DNA of 64,000 nt from Bidens hawaiensis (Eukaryota; Streptophyta; Magnoliopsida; Asterales; Asteraceae), in the NCBI GenBank assembly GCA_021521415.1, contig JAIQDT010014337.1:62001-126000 (forward strand), given 5' to 3'. The notes beneath the pieces were generated by a model, which did no database searches, was not told the origin of the DNA, and saw only the letters and a list, made by a program, of their open reading frames with translations. Each line of letters begins with the position of its first letter. The stretch's first letter is position 1. Shown here piece by piece: positions 42,908 to 55,356 of this stretch. A program made the position numbers and the translations under genes.

Positions 42908-44259
42908 CACAAGATCATGAGAATCATTATTAAGACAAAACAAAACAAACAAGATATGTACATAGACATTAAGTATTTACATATTAGATAGATTAGATTT
43001 TATACTGTACAATTTAGATTAAATAAGTTAATAAGTTAATTTATAAGTTAATTAGATCATATTGTACAAAGATCAGGTTCAAAACAGTCCAATAGACCAA
43101 ACAGTTTATTTGAGTAAAAACAGATCGGTGGCACTATGTTTGAGACTCTGGAAAAATTTGCTAAGTATGGGATTTTCGCATGGACATTGTTTCGCTTCGC
43201 ATGGGGTCAAGCAAAGCGAAACAAAAAGGTGTTTCGCTTCGCATGGGGATCAATCGAAGCGAAACAGAAAAGTGTTTCGCTTCGCATGGGGTCAAGCGAA
43301 GCGAAAGACCCTTTCATGTGAAGACCTGTACTTAGCCCCTTTTGATCCTTCCCTTTCTTTACACAAGGTCGCCTAGATGCGAATCAGGTTTCTGGAAAGT
43401 TTGAACTTGAATCTCCTATGTTTACTAGGTCAATTTGTCTTTAGAACATATGAACAGAAACTTAAATCTACAAACTTTACGCAAACAACCCTAATTCTAA
43501 TAATTAATGATGATACTCAAGATCAATAAGTCCAAAAACAGATTATTCATAACATATGAATCAATTTCATACGAAGATCAGTTATGAATCAAGCCGACGG
43601 TTCATCTGAACCGTCGTCTCGATCCACGAGAACCCAGAAACATGAAGATGAAATGATTTATGGTGTTTTGATGTTATACCGAAGGTGGATATTCTGGATT
43701 CAACGACATGTTTGTAATTATGAGGGCCGGATTCTGTGAAAAATGGAAGAAGATCTGGGTTTGAGAGTTTGAAGATTTTGAGAGAGAAGAGAGTAAAAAC
43801 TCAAAAGTGTTTGGTGAATAGTGAAAGATATTTTAGGTTTCCCTTAAATATAGGGTCAGCCTATCTCGCGATAAGGTCAAAACATCGTGAGTATTCACCG
43901 AAAATACACTCTCAGTCCTCGGTCTTTAAAAATATTTGCATTTTCAAACCCGAAAAACATTTACCCACCGAATCCGACAAATGATTATTTATAAGGTTTT
44001 TCTTTTGTCGGTCCTTAACTGTTAACATTTGCACGATTGATTTCTTTTGTCAAAACAAATCATAATAAAAGAAAACACTAAAATAAAATCAAAAATAAAA
44101 TTAAAATTAAAATCAAAGATAAAATAAAATAAATAAAAATTAAAACAAAATTATAAATTAAACTATGCAGACACTTAAAATTTAAAGCATTTTAAAGTTA
44201 AAATTAATGAAAGTAAATTAATTTACTTAGTATTTTCTTTGGTTAATTTTCAAAGAATG
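42908..44259 (-). other. Element D spacer upstream of the third ORF
   Basis: The corresponding place in C is the hairpin-rich spacer. Here it holds the three-unit hairpin array (43190-43306) and A+T-rich sequence. A first exon for the third ORF may lie here but could not be identified. GACGGTTCATCTGAACCGTC (43599-43618) is a near-perfect palindrome. 44040-44230 is A-rich simple sequence. Confidence 0.6.
43190..43306 (-). repeat. Tandem array of three hairpin units
   Basis: Units at 43190-43221, 43232-43264 and 43275-43306 each read TTTCGCTTCGC, about ten spacer bases (ATGGGGTCAA type), then GCGAAGCGAAA. Each unit is a near-perfect stem of 10-11 bp, and the period is 42-43 bp. Confidence 0.92.
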
Positions 44260-45540
44260 ATCACGATATGGAATCATATTGATTTGCAAAACCCTAGATC
44301 GCGTTACCAATTTGAAATTATTGTGACACAAGTTCATCATTGACTATAGATATTGTCCTCCTTTTAACTTGACAAGTGTTTCGATGCCAGAAATGATATG
44401 TTTAAAGTACAATTAGGCACAGTGCTTATGTGGTCCCCACTTAATCGGACATGTTATTGATTCCATCATATCTCAGGCCTACTTTGTGTTAACATATCAC
44501 CTCAACTTGACTTAGACCTTTCTTAGTTGATCACAGTACACTTATTAACAAACTTGACTTATTGTACATTATACACATGACACTTTGTGCTTTGCACACT
44601 TGACTCGATCTAGAAAGATTAAAATAAAGCAGAAGTTCAGGCCATAACAATCAGGTCGGATAATACCATATTATCGCGCAGAGAAAGTCCAAGGCTTGAA
44701 CAAAAGAAAGAAAATAAAACAAAGCAGAAGACTTAGGGCCTTAACAATCAGATCTTGTATGACTACAAACGTAGAAAGTCCAAGGCTTGAGTAGAAAAGA
44801 AATGAAGAAATAAAGCAGAAGTTAAAATTCCTAGGACTGACTCTTTTTCTGACTTCTTTTCTTTTGTTTTCTTTTTCTTGCTTTTCTTGACTTTTTACTT
44901 GACTCTTTTTTTGACTCAATAAAAATTAAAATTGACACTGACTTTCATAAGACGACTGTGATCAGATAAAGAGAGGCTTGGGAATGACATGTATAGTTAC
45001 ATTTTTGCCTTCATGAATATGACTTTACGGAATCATGCAACCGCTTCATAATTGTATATCTACTAGTACCGGCATTAGTTTAAGTTTATATCACCCGACA
45101 CTTACTTGTTTGTCAAGCCTACCTACACATCTATGAATGACCTTGTAGCCTTTTGTTCTACTCTTTTAACACACCAGAATCATTACATACCAATGTACTA
45201 TCACTTTCCACTGGTCGGATTAATTTCTCAAAAATTTGAAAATTTTAATTATCCGACTCCCTCTAAGCAGGAGCTCCCTCTAAACGGGACAATTCTTTTT
45301 GAATTTTCTTAGAATTTACTTTAATAGGAGTAAAGATGACATCAATATTATATATTAAAATAAAATCCTTTTGTTAAGTCAAGTGACTCGATTTTTGTTA
45401 TACTGAAAGTAAATTTAAAATCTTTTTGGTGAGTTAAATTTAACTCATTTTCTCCCTCTAAAATTGTGACATATTTGAAAAATATTTACAGTTTTAAATT
45501 AAAATATAAACGATAAAATTTACTGAAAGGAAATCATGCC
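44260..45540 (-). other. Element D 3' non-coding region shared with element B
   Basis: Collinear with 3816-5010 of element B and placed directly after RNase H. It retains the uninterrupted ATATTGATTTGC site (near 44268) where a hAT element inserted in B. No reading frame is supported. Confidence 0.8.
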
Positions 45541-45564
45541 CAATGACTCAACGAGAAACAAAAA

Positions 45565-47070
45565 TCAGGCACGACTGAAAGTTTTTGTAAAGAGATCTGC
45601 AAAGTTAAAATCAGTATGGACTCGTTTTATGTCGACAAGCTTGCGATCATAACAATCACGAATAAAATGTATCCGGATGTCAATGTGCTTAGTCTTTGAG
45701 TGCTGGACCGGGTTTTTGACAATAGCAACGGCCGCCTCATTATCACATTTCATTGTTGATCCATAGAAATTCAAACCGTAATCCAGCAGCTGATGCTGGA
45801 TCCAAATCACTTGAGAGCTGCAGCTGGATGCGGCGATGTACTCTGCTTCGGCTGTGGACGTAGACACAGTGACTTGTTTCTTGCTGCCATGAGATCAACC
45901 GATCTCCCAGGAATTGACATCCACCAGATGTGGATTTTCTGTCCAAGTTGCATCTTCCATAATCACTGTAGGTGTAAGCATGAAGTTCCAAGGGAGAATC
46001 TTTTGGATACCAAAGACCCAATCGTGGCCTCCCCTTCAAGTATCTGAAGATACGCTTGACAACAGTCATGTGGGACTCTCTTGGGTCAGACTGATATCTG
46101 GCACACTGACATACAGGGAACATGTTGTCCGGTCTGCTTGCAGTGAGATAGATCAAGGAACCAATCATCGACCTATAAAGGTCTTGATCGACTGGTTTTC
46201 CTGATGGATCAGGAGCGAGAACAGGACGCGTAGCGATTGGTGTCATGAAAGCTGTTGAGTCCTTGAATCCAAATTTCTGAACAATGTCATGAACGTACTT
46301 TTCTTGGTGAATCAAAGTCCCGTCTTTCTTTTGCTCAACTTGTAAGCCCAGGAAGAAAGTCATCTCCCCTAAGGAACTCATTTCAAATCGCTTCTGCATG
46401 ATCTCAGAAAACTCCTTGCACAGAGTCTCATTCGTGGACCCGAAGATAATGTCATCAACATACACTTGAACAAGAATCAAATCATCCTTCACTTTCTTGA
46501 CAAAGAGAGTTTGATCAACAATGCCTCTCTTGTATTCGTTCTTTACTAAATGGTCAGCCGGCATACGAAGCACGAGGAGCTTGGTGAAGACCATAAAGTG
46601 CTTTGTCAAGTCAGTAAACGTGGTCAGGATAACTTGGGTCTTCAAAACCTGGAGGTTGGCTCACATAAATTTCTTCTTTTACTTTCCCGTACAAGAAAGC
46701 AGTCTTCACATCCATCTGATATACTTTGAAATTCATGTACGAGGCATAGGCCAAAAAGATACGAATTGCTTCTAATCTGGCCACCGGTGCATAAACTTCA
46801 TTTTAATAAAGTCCTTCTCGTTGCCAAAAACCTTGCACAACTAACCGGGCTTTATTTCTAATAATCACTCCCTTGTCATCTTTCTTGTTACGGAACACCC
46901 ATTTTGTTCCGATTGGCTTCTTGTGATCTGGTTTCTTCACTAGCCTCCAAACGTTTAGCTTCTTGAACTATAACAGTTCTTCTTGCATTGCTTCAACCCT
47001 AGAGTCAAGAGAACTCTATAGTCCTTGGGCTCTACCTGCGAAATAAAACAAGCAAGAAGACATCTGTTAA
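45565..47070 (-). pseudogene. Element D reverse transcriptase and RNase H, decayed
   Basis: The N-terminal reverse transcriptase part (47070-46650) is riddled with stops. An open stretch from 46645 has VQVYVDDIIFGS (active site) and FEMSSLGEMTFFLGLQVEQK. RNase H begins LELHAYTYSDYGRCN; the residue that is Asp in C (TDSD) is Tyr here, so the catalytic site is damaged. After a frame change near 45860 it continues STAEAEYIAASSCSSQV and ends FADLFTKTF. The order matches C Pol. Confidence 0.85.
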
Positions 47071-47072
47071 TG

Positions 47073-49175
47073 TTACCAAGAGGTGCTACGTGTTTGGATG
47101 CCAGCTGACGGATCTCCAATGATGTTCTCAGTCGGATGTTGGCGATGGATTGGTAACTGTGGAATTTGTTCGACACTCTCGACTGGTGTTGCCTCAAGCT
47201 CAATGGTAAAGCTCTCTATTGGATGAAAGGCAGCGGTTACATCGACATCAACATTTGGTTGGGGATCGCTTGCATCTTTTTCTTGATCAACCAAATGTTC
47301 CTGAGCGATGGTGCCTTCCCATAGGTTGTCGTAGAAAGGTACGACGATTACAGGAACCGATGATGAGTCAGTGCTGCGAGAAGTTCCAATAGGAACGGTG
47401 TCATTCTGCACATTCTCTTGAATAGCTTCCTCAGCAGATCCATGAATGTCTTCTTCAGAGGAAGGTGTAGGAACTGATTCAACTATACTCGGATCATTAG
47501 CTTGGGAAGTTTCCATTTGGTGGGTTTGTTGATTCACCGCTTGATTGGTCTGGTTGTTTTCCACATTGTCAGCTGACATAAATGAGTCGGTGTCTGAATC
47601 ATCTGTGTCTTCGACAGCGGGTATTTCAGTAGAGTCTACAGATGTTTGCACATTGACTGCCGGAACTGGCTGATTAGCCACGTGTGGAACATTAAGTGCG
47701 GGTGCAGGTGCAGCAATCTGAATATCTGTCAGACCTTTAACAACGGCATGCATCAAGATTGATTGATCAACAATTGTCAGAGTTGGTGCAGACACAACAG
47801 GAGACATCACTGATGCAGAAGGTGGTACATACATTCCTCGAAACTGCCTGAACAAGCCTTCATAATCAAACATCCAATCAGGACCATGGTGTGCATCGGT
47901 AGGGTTCAGTTCTTGCCAATCAATGTTGTAGGACTCCAAAATCACTTGGGATTTCTTGTTGAACACATGATAAGCACTTTTGTCAGCGGAATAACCAACA
48001 AAATAGCACTCATCCGCCTTTTCAGCAAACTTTGAAGTTGTAGCAACATTTGACTGAATCACTGTGCAACGACATCCAAAAGTCTTGAAGAAATTAACCC
48101 TTGGCTTGTTTCCATAAAAGACTTCATAAGGTGCCTTATTCAGTCTTTTATTCAGTAACACACGATTCTGAGTGTAGCAAGCAGTATTAATAGCTCCCCC
48201 CCAGAATAATAAAGTAAGTTTGGAGTATGACAGCATGGTTCTTGCGGCTTCAACCAGTGTACGATTTCGTCGCTCAGCCACCCCATTTTGTTCAGGAGTG
48301 TAGGGTGCACTGAATTGACGAAGAATCCCCTTGTTGTGACAGAATTCATTGATTATTTTGTTGCAGAATTCTGTTCCATTGTCGCTTCTAATGCACTTGA
48401 CTCGTTTGTCTGTCTGATTCTCAACCAACACAATGAATCTGATAAGAAACTGAGATGTCTCATTCTTGTGTCCTAGCAGAAAAGTCCTACTGAAACGCGA
48501 GTAATCATCAGTAATAACCAGACAATAGGCTTTTCGACCTATTGCCATTGGTTGAACGGGACCAAAAAGATCCATATGCAACAGTTGAATAGTAGAGTTT
48601 ATGGAATTGACAGTCTTAGGGCGGTGAGGGAGTTTGTGCCGTTTGCATTTAGAGCAAGATAAACATTTTTTAGCACAATGAAAAGATTTTACAAGCAAGC
48701 CCCTCACATGATCACCTTTAACCAACTGATTCAAGTTCTTAAAGTTGACATGCCCTAGACGACGATGCCATAAGGATGAGTCGTTCTCCGAGGCCTTGGA
48801 CATCAAGCAAGAAGCAGTCCACATGGAATAATTGCTTCTCATGTCCATAATATAAGCGTCATTGTGCCTCGGAGTACGCAACATAATCCACTCTTCAGGG
48901 ATTTTAAATCCTGGTTTAAGAATAAGACATTCATTTTCAATGAAAAGAGTTGAAAATTTCTTATCGCAGATTTGAGAGACACTGAGTAAGTTGTGGTTGA
49001 GTTGTTCTACAAGATTGACTTCGTCAAAGGTCAATGTGCCATTTGAGACCTTGCCTTGTTTCGTAATTTCTCCTCCTATGTCACCAGCAAAGGAAACATG
49101 CCCACCATCGAATGGTTTAATGTCAAACAACAGGGACTCATCTCCTGTCATATGTCGGGTACAGCTACTGTCCAA
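47073..49175 (-). pseudogene. Element D Pol N-terminal part: protease and integrase
   Basis: 700 open codons. The protease motif reads DSSCTRHMTGDESLL, where the second active-site residue is Ser-Ser rather than Ser-Gly as in C. The integrase zinc region has SLWHRRLGHVNFKNL and CLSCSKCKRHK. The DDE core has LLHMDLFGP, IRSDNGTEF and NGVAERRNRTLVEAARTML. An acidic Ser/Thr/Asn/Gln-rich linker follows, ending in HPTENIIGDPSAGIQTRS, the segment that is deleted after HPLENVIG in element C. It breaks off at 47073. Just upstream, TGTATGTAG before GGTCAG (near 49207) resembles a splice acceptor. Confidence 0.88.
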
Positions 49176-49227
49176 GTACCAAATACTGTTGACAGGTCTT
49201 CCAGGCTGACCCTACATACATGAGCAG

Positions 49228-52200
49228 CTAGTTAGTAGAAGGGCCCCGAGATGAACTTGTCTCGGGAAAAGCAAACAAAAAATCACCCAACTTTATTTTA
49301 TGATTCTTAAAAATGTAATCTTTTGGAGAATCTGAATCTGAATCTGAAGTGCAATCACTTGAGGAACTTGTGTTAAGATTTCCTCGGTTCTGAAAAGGTT
49401 TTCTTGATTGCCTTCGTTTTGGTTTGGATTTAAATATCAAATCTTCTTTTGCTTTGGAAAACGGTTTAGAGGGGCTTTTAGGGTTTTCAGCTTCCGACCC
49501 CTTGGCTGACCGCTTCCTTTCTCTTTGTGTTAGCCAGAAGGGTTTCTTGGCTTTGTCGGTTGTTTTAAGTCTTGAATCCGTCTTACTGGCTGAGGTACAA
49601 GTTTGATAAGACATTTTCTTAGGTTGAACATTTAACTCAGCAAATGTCTGACCAAACTTACATTTAGCGTCTCTTTGTTGCTTATGCCAGTTCTTGCAAT
49701 GTCTCGCAAGATGAGACGGATTTCCACACACAAAACAACATTTCCTTTTGTTACAATCATAGACATGTTGATCACTGAAATATGTGGGGTGAGGTGATGT
49801 GGTAGAGTTAACATATTGATAACCTCTATCTGAGAACACATTTGAATGATTAGATGCAAAGTAATTTGATTGCCTAGGTTTTTGACCAGAGTAGTAATAG
49901 GTACTATCAAATTGATCATAAAATTGAGAACTATTACTATAAGTAGTATTTTGTGAAAATGAAGTTTTCTTTGAAGGCACATATTTACACGACGTTCTTG
50001 GTTTTTCATTTTTAAAAACACTTTCTTGTTTTCTCAAGTTCTCAAAATCATGATCAGTTGACGAGCAACTAGAACTTGTTCGGACATCAACTTTAGCCTC
50101 TTTTGTTTCATCAAAAACTGTTTCACATTTTAGAATCAGACGAAGAACATTCACTTTCATTACATACATCATTACAACTGTCTTCACTAGTGGTTTCACA
50201 AAATACAGTTTTTGATTCCGACATCAAACATCCTAACATGGATTCACAAACTTTGTTACAGACAGGGTTATTAATACTTTTTGTTAGACCCTCACACGAC
50301 TCAAAACGTGGTTCTAATCCTCCATTTTGCTTAAAACCCTGATTAACTTTCCCACAATCACCATTGTTTATATCACCTGCTCCACAAGACACATTGACGT
50401 TAGATTTATCAAATGATTGGAATGGAGCAACAGTTTGAGATGTTGCGAGAACAAATGTCACAGGTTTTGGTATCCTACCAACACCGTAGGCCATTTCTTC
50501 ATCAGGAGAAGTATTATAGCTAAAGAGGGGAAAACTGGTGTAGTTATCATTGAATGGTGGTGGTACGGCAGTGTAATCGTACCCCAACCCTGCTTTAACT
50601 TTAGTACTTCTCTAGGCTCCAATAAGATCATCTAATTTTTCAGATGATGCCTCAAACCTTTTGACTTGTTTTTCCTTTTCTTTTCTATCAGAAACTTCGA
50701 GTTTTAATTTCTTAATTTCTTCTTTTAAATCATTAATTATGTCCTTATAATAAATGACATTATGTTTTTCTCGAAAAATTTCAAGTCTAAGATTAGCTAC
50801 ATCATCGTGATGAGTTTTGATCTTTTCAATGTAGATCTTATCAGCTTTTACATATTCAGTGTTCAACTGACGAAGTTTTGCATTTTCTTTCAAAACTTCG
50901 TCTTGTAAGTATCTATAGTATGTAACCTTGTTAACACAAGCTTCCGTGCAAAGATTTCGTTTTACCTCATCAAGGTGTGATGCACTTGAACCAGCAGCAG
51001 AAGATGAAGAGGCTTCATTGTTTGTAGTGAAAGCCATGCCAGCCATATTTAGTGGATTCTGCAGCTCTTGAAACTGTTCGTCCCAATCCATACCAGTGTG
51101 GACCTCTGTTTGAGAGACAAGGGCTCTTGAGTTTGAGCTTGAGCTGCCCTTGTGTGAACGATTCCCGATTCTTGGAGCTGAGTTGTTTGGCTTTTGTTCC
51201 TCAGGCCTCTTTCCAGCAGCTTTTGCATTCTCTTCATCAGTTACTTCTGTCACATGAATATCGTTTGCTGGTTTGGGAGGATTTGTGCACTCCCTGGCAA
51301 AGTGACCCATCTCTGCACAATTGTATCATCGAAGCTTGCTCTTGTCGAAACCAATTCGCTTTCGATCAGAATCGTTGAAGCTGTCTTTTCTGTAGGTTTT
51401 GATGAAGTTTGTGGCCCTTTGCACAGCCATGGCCATCTGGTACTTGATGTCCATTTTCTCCAGATCCTTTTGATTGATGTCTTTCAAATCACCTATCTCA
51501 AACTGAGCCGGTAATAGATTCCCTTGCAATAGCTCTTCATAACAAGACAGAAAAGCTTTAACAAGTGTCACATTTGAATCATTCAGCATGGGAATGGCTT
51601 CACAATAGCTGAAGGGCTTGTTTGCTTGAGGTTTTGTTGCAGAAATTCCATGTGTCTTCAGAGCTTGAGCAACTGCACTGTCAACTGCTTTTTGAAACGA
51701 ACTTTCACTTGATGGAGTTGATGGGTTGCTGGTGGAGATAAATGCTGTTGATTGTGAAGGAACACTTGGTGAGTACTTAGGATTGGTCACAGGATATACA
51801 TTCTGTTGTGTTTTGCTGACAAAAGCCGTTGGCACACTTGAAGATGTAGTACTTACTCCGGCTTGATTTAGAGAATTCATGTGATTGTTCATCCTCATCT
51901 GTTCATCCATTTCAAATGATTTGATAGTGGATATCAATTCACTGTTTGTCATCCCATTCAGATTTGTGGTTCTCTTGATAGTTATTGTGTTTACACTCCA
52001 ACTGTAAGGCAAAGACTTCATCAACTTGTGATTCACCTCAGAGTTGAGAATGTTAACACCTGCAGCTCTTACTTTGACCATGAGCTTCTCAAACCTCTTC
52101 ACTAATTCTAGCACAGCTTCACCTTGACGATGGTTGAACATGTTGAATTCTTCCTTCAACAGTGCTTTCTTGTTTTCTCTAATTTCAGCATTTCCTTCAA

Positions 52201-52578
52201 CCATCTCAACAAGAGCTTCCCATAATCCCTTGGCACTTCTGTGTTCTCATAGAGTCTCTGTGATTTCATTTGAAAGACAAACTGTCAACAGCAGAAACGC
52301 TTTCTTGTCTTGTGCTAACTTATCCATATCATCTTGATCATAATTTTCAGATGCCTTAGGTTGTTCCCCAGCATCAGTGCGAGTTACCGGAACATGAGGA
52401 CCCTCTTCAAAACATCTCATCAAATTAGTTTCAGTTAATGAGATAAAATTCATGAACCTCTATTTAAAATCAATAAAGTTATCATCTAAGGTCATAAACT
52501 TAGGAGGTTTTTGAGGTGTTCCCACTTGATTTTCCAACAGGAAATAACCCTTCAATAATTATGAATCAGTACTAGCCA
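49228..52578 (-). pseudogene. Element D Gag with two in-frame stops and frameshifts
   Basis: It begins MASTDS at 52578 and meets a TAA at once. UBN2-type gag sequence is readable in 52453-51326 (KRFEKLMVKVRAAGV, RTTNLNGMTNSELISTIKSF). The first zinc knuckle has lost its leading Cys to a TGA (near 51323) but continues YNCAEMGHFAREC. A Lys/Glu-rich coiled-coil part follows (LKENAKLRQLNTEYVKADK). A TAG near 50611, CAG in element B, is a likely C to T change in a CAG context. After a frameshift near 50150 comes the second knuckle CCFVCGNPSHLARHC (about 49710) and a Lys/Ser/Asp-rich tail. The order matches C Gag. Confidence 0.85.
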
Positions 52579-52935
52579 TATTTATTTGGATTTGATTATG
52601 ATGTTCCTCATAATTATTGTGATAATTATATTTATGATGTTAAAATTATTATTTCAATTCAACCACGAGTTCCATTTCGTATGTTTATGCCTTTATTTCA
52701 TTTTTATTAAAACCGATTCAAAACCAATTCAATTGGTTTATGTTTTGTTTAACTTACAATTTTGATCATAATCATAATTTATTACTATTCCTATGTTACA
52801 ACATGTTAATTATGAGTAATTCATCATATTCATGTCTATTGTACTCCACTTATTTACTTTGACCCAGCTGATCCAATTGATACATCTTATTGAGAAATTA
52901 TCCTATAATAGTGATCCATTCATTTGCATTCATCT
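52579..52935. repeat. Dispersed repeat R1, copy a
   Basis: Resembles 16077-16318 and in its second half 54262-54432; shared words include ATTTATTTGGATTTGATTATG, GTTCCATTTCGTATGTTTATG and GAGAAATTATCCTATAA. No terminal repeats were identified. It begins just where element D similarity stops. Confidence 0.7.
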
Positions 52936-53734
52936 TTTAGCCAAAACAATTCAAAAGAAATTGGTGTTATTCACTTTAATTGCATCTTCTTGTTAGTTTG
53001 ACTTTCAAAAGTCAATTGTCAAAATTTAAGACTTTTCTTATTATTTTCCTGGCCTTTTCTTGGGTATATTCAAGCTAATTTCTGTGTGATACCATCGTTA
53101 AAATTTGATGCCATATCAAAAATAATTTGACAATGGTGTTAGTTTGTAAAAAAACAAACCCAGTTCAATTATGTTGTGTTTTCGGTCAAGTTTGAAACTA
53201 TTGAATATTTTAACATGCATAACATATATCTTTCATCTTTATAACTCTAAAACCATAAAACTATCATGTTGGAAACAAATTTGATATTTTGTCAAATTTA
53301 CGTCCGACCAAAGCCGAACAACTCCCTAAAATTATTTGAGGCCCGTTTCATTTTCTTGGAACGAGTCAAACCGGTTTAACATGACCAACAACTATTGTAA
53401 CTAAGACTTTTAACAAAAGCTAAAACGAGTAACTTATAACCATTTCGATCGGATATCTAAACTAATTTTAGTGAAATATATATTTTTCTCAAAAACTCTT
53501 AAAAACTCTAAACGATGAACGAAACTCTTCTTTTTCTTATATGTCTTGTATTTTTCTTGATTCATATCAATAAACCTAGAAATGCTTTATATTTTCTTGG
53601 ATAGCTCATAGAACAATTCACTCGCTTATGTATTATTCTTATCTTTTACTTATCTGTAAGGCTCACTTATGTAATGAAGTATTTTTGTATTATTTTGTTT
53701 TACTATCGGTTGTATTTTATGCTTTTGATTTCTT
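52936..53734. other. Unassigned A+T-rich DNA
   Basis: No coding sequence, LTR end or terminal repeat that I can support. Confidence 0.5.
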
Positions 53735-54039
53735 TGTTAAATATATGTTTGGGTCCGAGTCCTTGTAAATAAATCTCATTGGGCCGAAAATAATAAAAAG
53801 GTGCATGGCATACCCTCTACTATAAATAGTAGAGGTATGTCCATGCACACACTAAACCTTTTGAAAAACTCATCTCACCAACTCCCACTTTCTGCCTACC
53901 TTATCCACTTCTTTCCTTATATAGCAAATAACTCAAGCCCTTCAAGATTCGAGATCTAACTCGGTTATATCTGATTTCCGCTAGCATATAACTTAGATTG
54001 ATCCAAGAACAAGTTGTAAGATCCGTCTTGGGACCTACA
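53735..54039 (+). repeat. Isolated Sirevirus-like LTR
   Basis: It ends TTGGGACCTACA, like the LTRs of B and D, and has the same GATTTCCGCTA... words upstream. TGTTAAAT at 53735 is the best start but is tentative. The TATA box (53821-53827) is at the centre of a 48-bp inverted repeat. A primer-site start, TTGGTATC, follows at 54041 and then diverges into a copy of the LTR word ATCCGTCTTG. No gag or partner LTR was found. Confidence 0.7.
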
Positions 54040-54049
54040 GTTGGTATCC

Positions 54050-54662
54050 GTCTTGTTTTGGTGTTTGACAAGTGTGTTAAAGTGTACTACCGGTTATTCA
54101 GGTTGTTTAAGACCTTAATATTGGTAAAAACGGTGTTTTGTGATGATTTCATACAAAACAGCGCGTTTCACAATTTTGTTTTTCCATATACCAAATCGCA
54201 ATCGCTTTATGGACTAAATCACAATTACATTTGAAACACAAATAACATTTGTGTGTCAATCGCAATCGTTTATGTTTTGTTTGAACTAATTATTATGATC
54301 ATAATCATAATTTCTCACCGTTCCTATGTTACAACTTGTTAATTATGAGTAATTCATCATATTCATGGTTATTCAACTCTATTTATTTACTTTGATCTAA
54401 TTGAAACATCTTATGAGAAATTATCCTATAAATTTAGTTTAGTTTGATTTTTTTATTATGTGAAACGACCCGATTCGATCCGAAAAAAAAAAAACAAAAA
54501 ATATTGCCATATAGTGTGAATTTTTCGGCCCGCATGAAAAATATTTCAGGGTCATAGGATACTCAATTACTAATACAAAAGTTTGGAATTTTACACTATG
54601 ATCCTTTAAAAAGTTGCAACCTCATGAATTCTAGATAAACTAACCATTTTAACTCAATTTTT
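54050..54662. other. Unassigned spacer after the isolated LTR
   Basis: Contains R1 copy c. No gag sequence follows the LTR, so the internal region is lost or unrelated. Confidence 0.5.
54262..54432. repeat. Dispersed repeat R1, copy c (second half only)
   Basis: Matches 52730-52920, including ACAACTTGTTAATTATGAGT and GAGAAATTATCC. Confidence 0.65.
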
Positions 54663-54663
54663 T

Positions 54664-54666
<3 letters not shown>

Positions 54667-54732
<66 letters not shown>
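54667..54732. repeat. (TA)n microsatellite
   Basis: About 33 TA units next to the left end of the element at 54733. Confidence 0.95.
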
Positions 54733-54735
<3 letters not shown>

Positions 54736-55356
54736 AGAAGTGATATTATAGCGAGAAGTGGATCTTGACCATTGATCATTTTAATCAATGACATATAAAA
54801 GAAATAACAATCTTGTAATAAATAACAACTAATTAATACATGTTTTACTAGAAAAGGGTGTTTGTGACTTTTGTACATTGAGCTAATTAAATAAGTAATC
54901 GGCCCAAATCATAATTATCAAATATTCTAGTTACCATTAAACACAATAAATATGATATCAATATATTCACATATTGAGTATAGTATATCTAACTAATATA
55001 TTAAAGCAATACAAGTTTTACATGTCATTCAAATATTGCATCCACATTGGATGCCAACTATTCAATTTCCATTTATATATATTCTACATAATTATCTAAT
55101 TTTTTAATTACCACTCCTTCAATTTAATACATTTTTATGTTAAATCATATGATAATTAATGCATTTATTAATGTTTAATATTTATTAATTAGCTCAAATA
55201 AACCAATTATGACTTTTTTAGAATTATATTGTTAACAATTTCTAATTATCTCAAGTTAGTTATTACCTAAGAAATAATAACTGGTTTCCACATTTTGATC
55301 AATTTGCTGAATTTTTTTTACAGAGGTATTGCGAGTTTACGAGTCAAAAGTGCTAA

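Larger units (their letters stand above)
27776..52578 (-). mobile_element. Decayed Sirevirus-like element D, split by element C
   Basis: Read on the minus strand: gag (52578-49228), pol (49175-45565), a 3' non-coding segment shared with B (45540-44260), a hairpin array (43306-43190), a third ORF (42896-41960 continuing at 29920-28299), purine tract and 3' LTR (28172-27776). Element C (29926-41954) interrupts the third ORF with duplication CTTCT. The 5' LTR and primer site were not found: similarity ends at the gag start codon, where an unrelated dispersed repeat begins. Gag, reverse transcriptase and RNase H carry several stops and frameshifts, so D is an old inactive copy. Joining the two parts is inference from orientation and ORF content. 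Confidence 0.82.

Noticed and set aside
52579..52935. R1 repeat as the natural leader of element D
   Set aside because: The R1 copy at 54262 follows a plus-strand LTR in the opposite relative orientation and the copy at 16077 lies in a hAT-like piece, so R1 is independent of D.
54663..54878. 71-codon ORF ending in Ile-Tyr repeats
   Set aside because: Translation of the (TA)n microsatellite.
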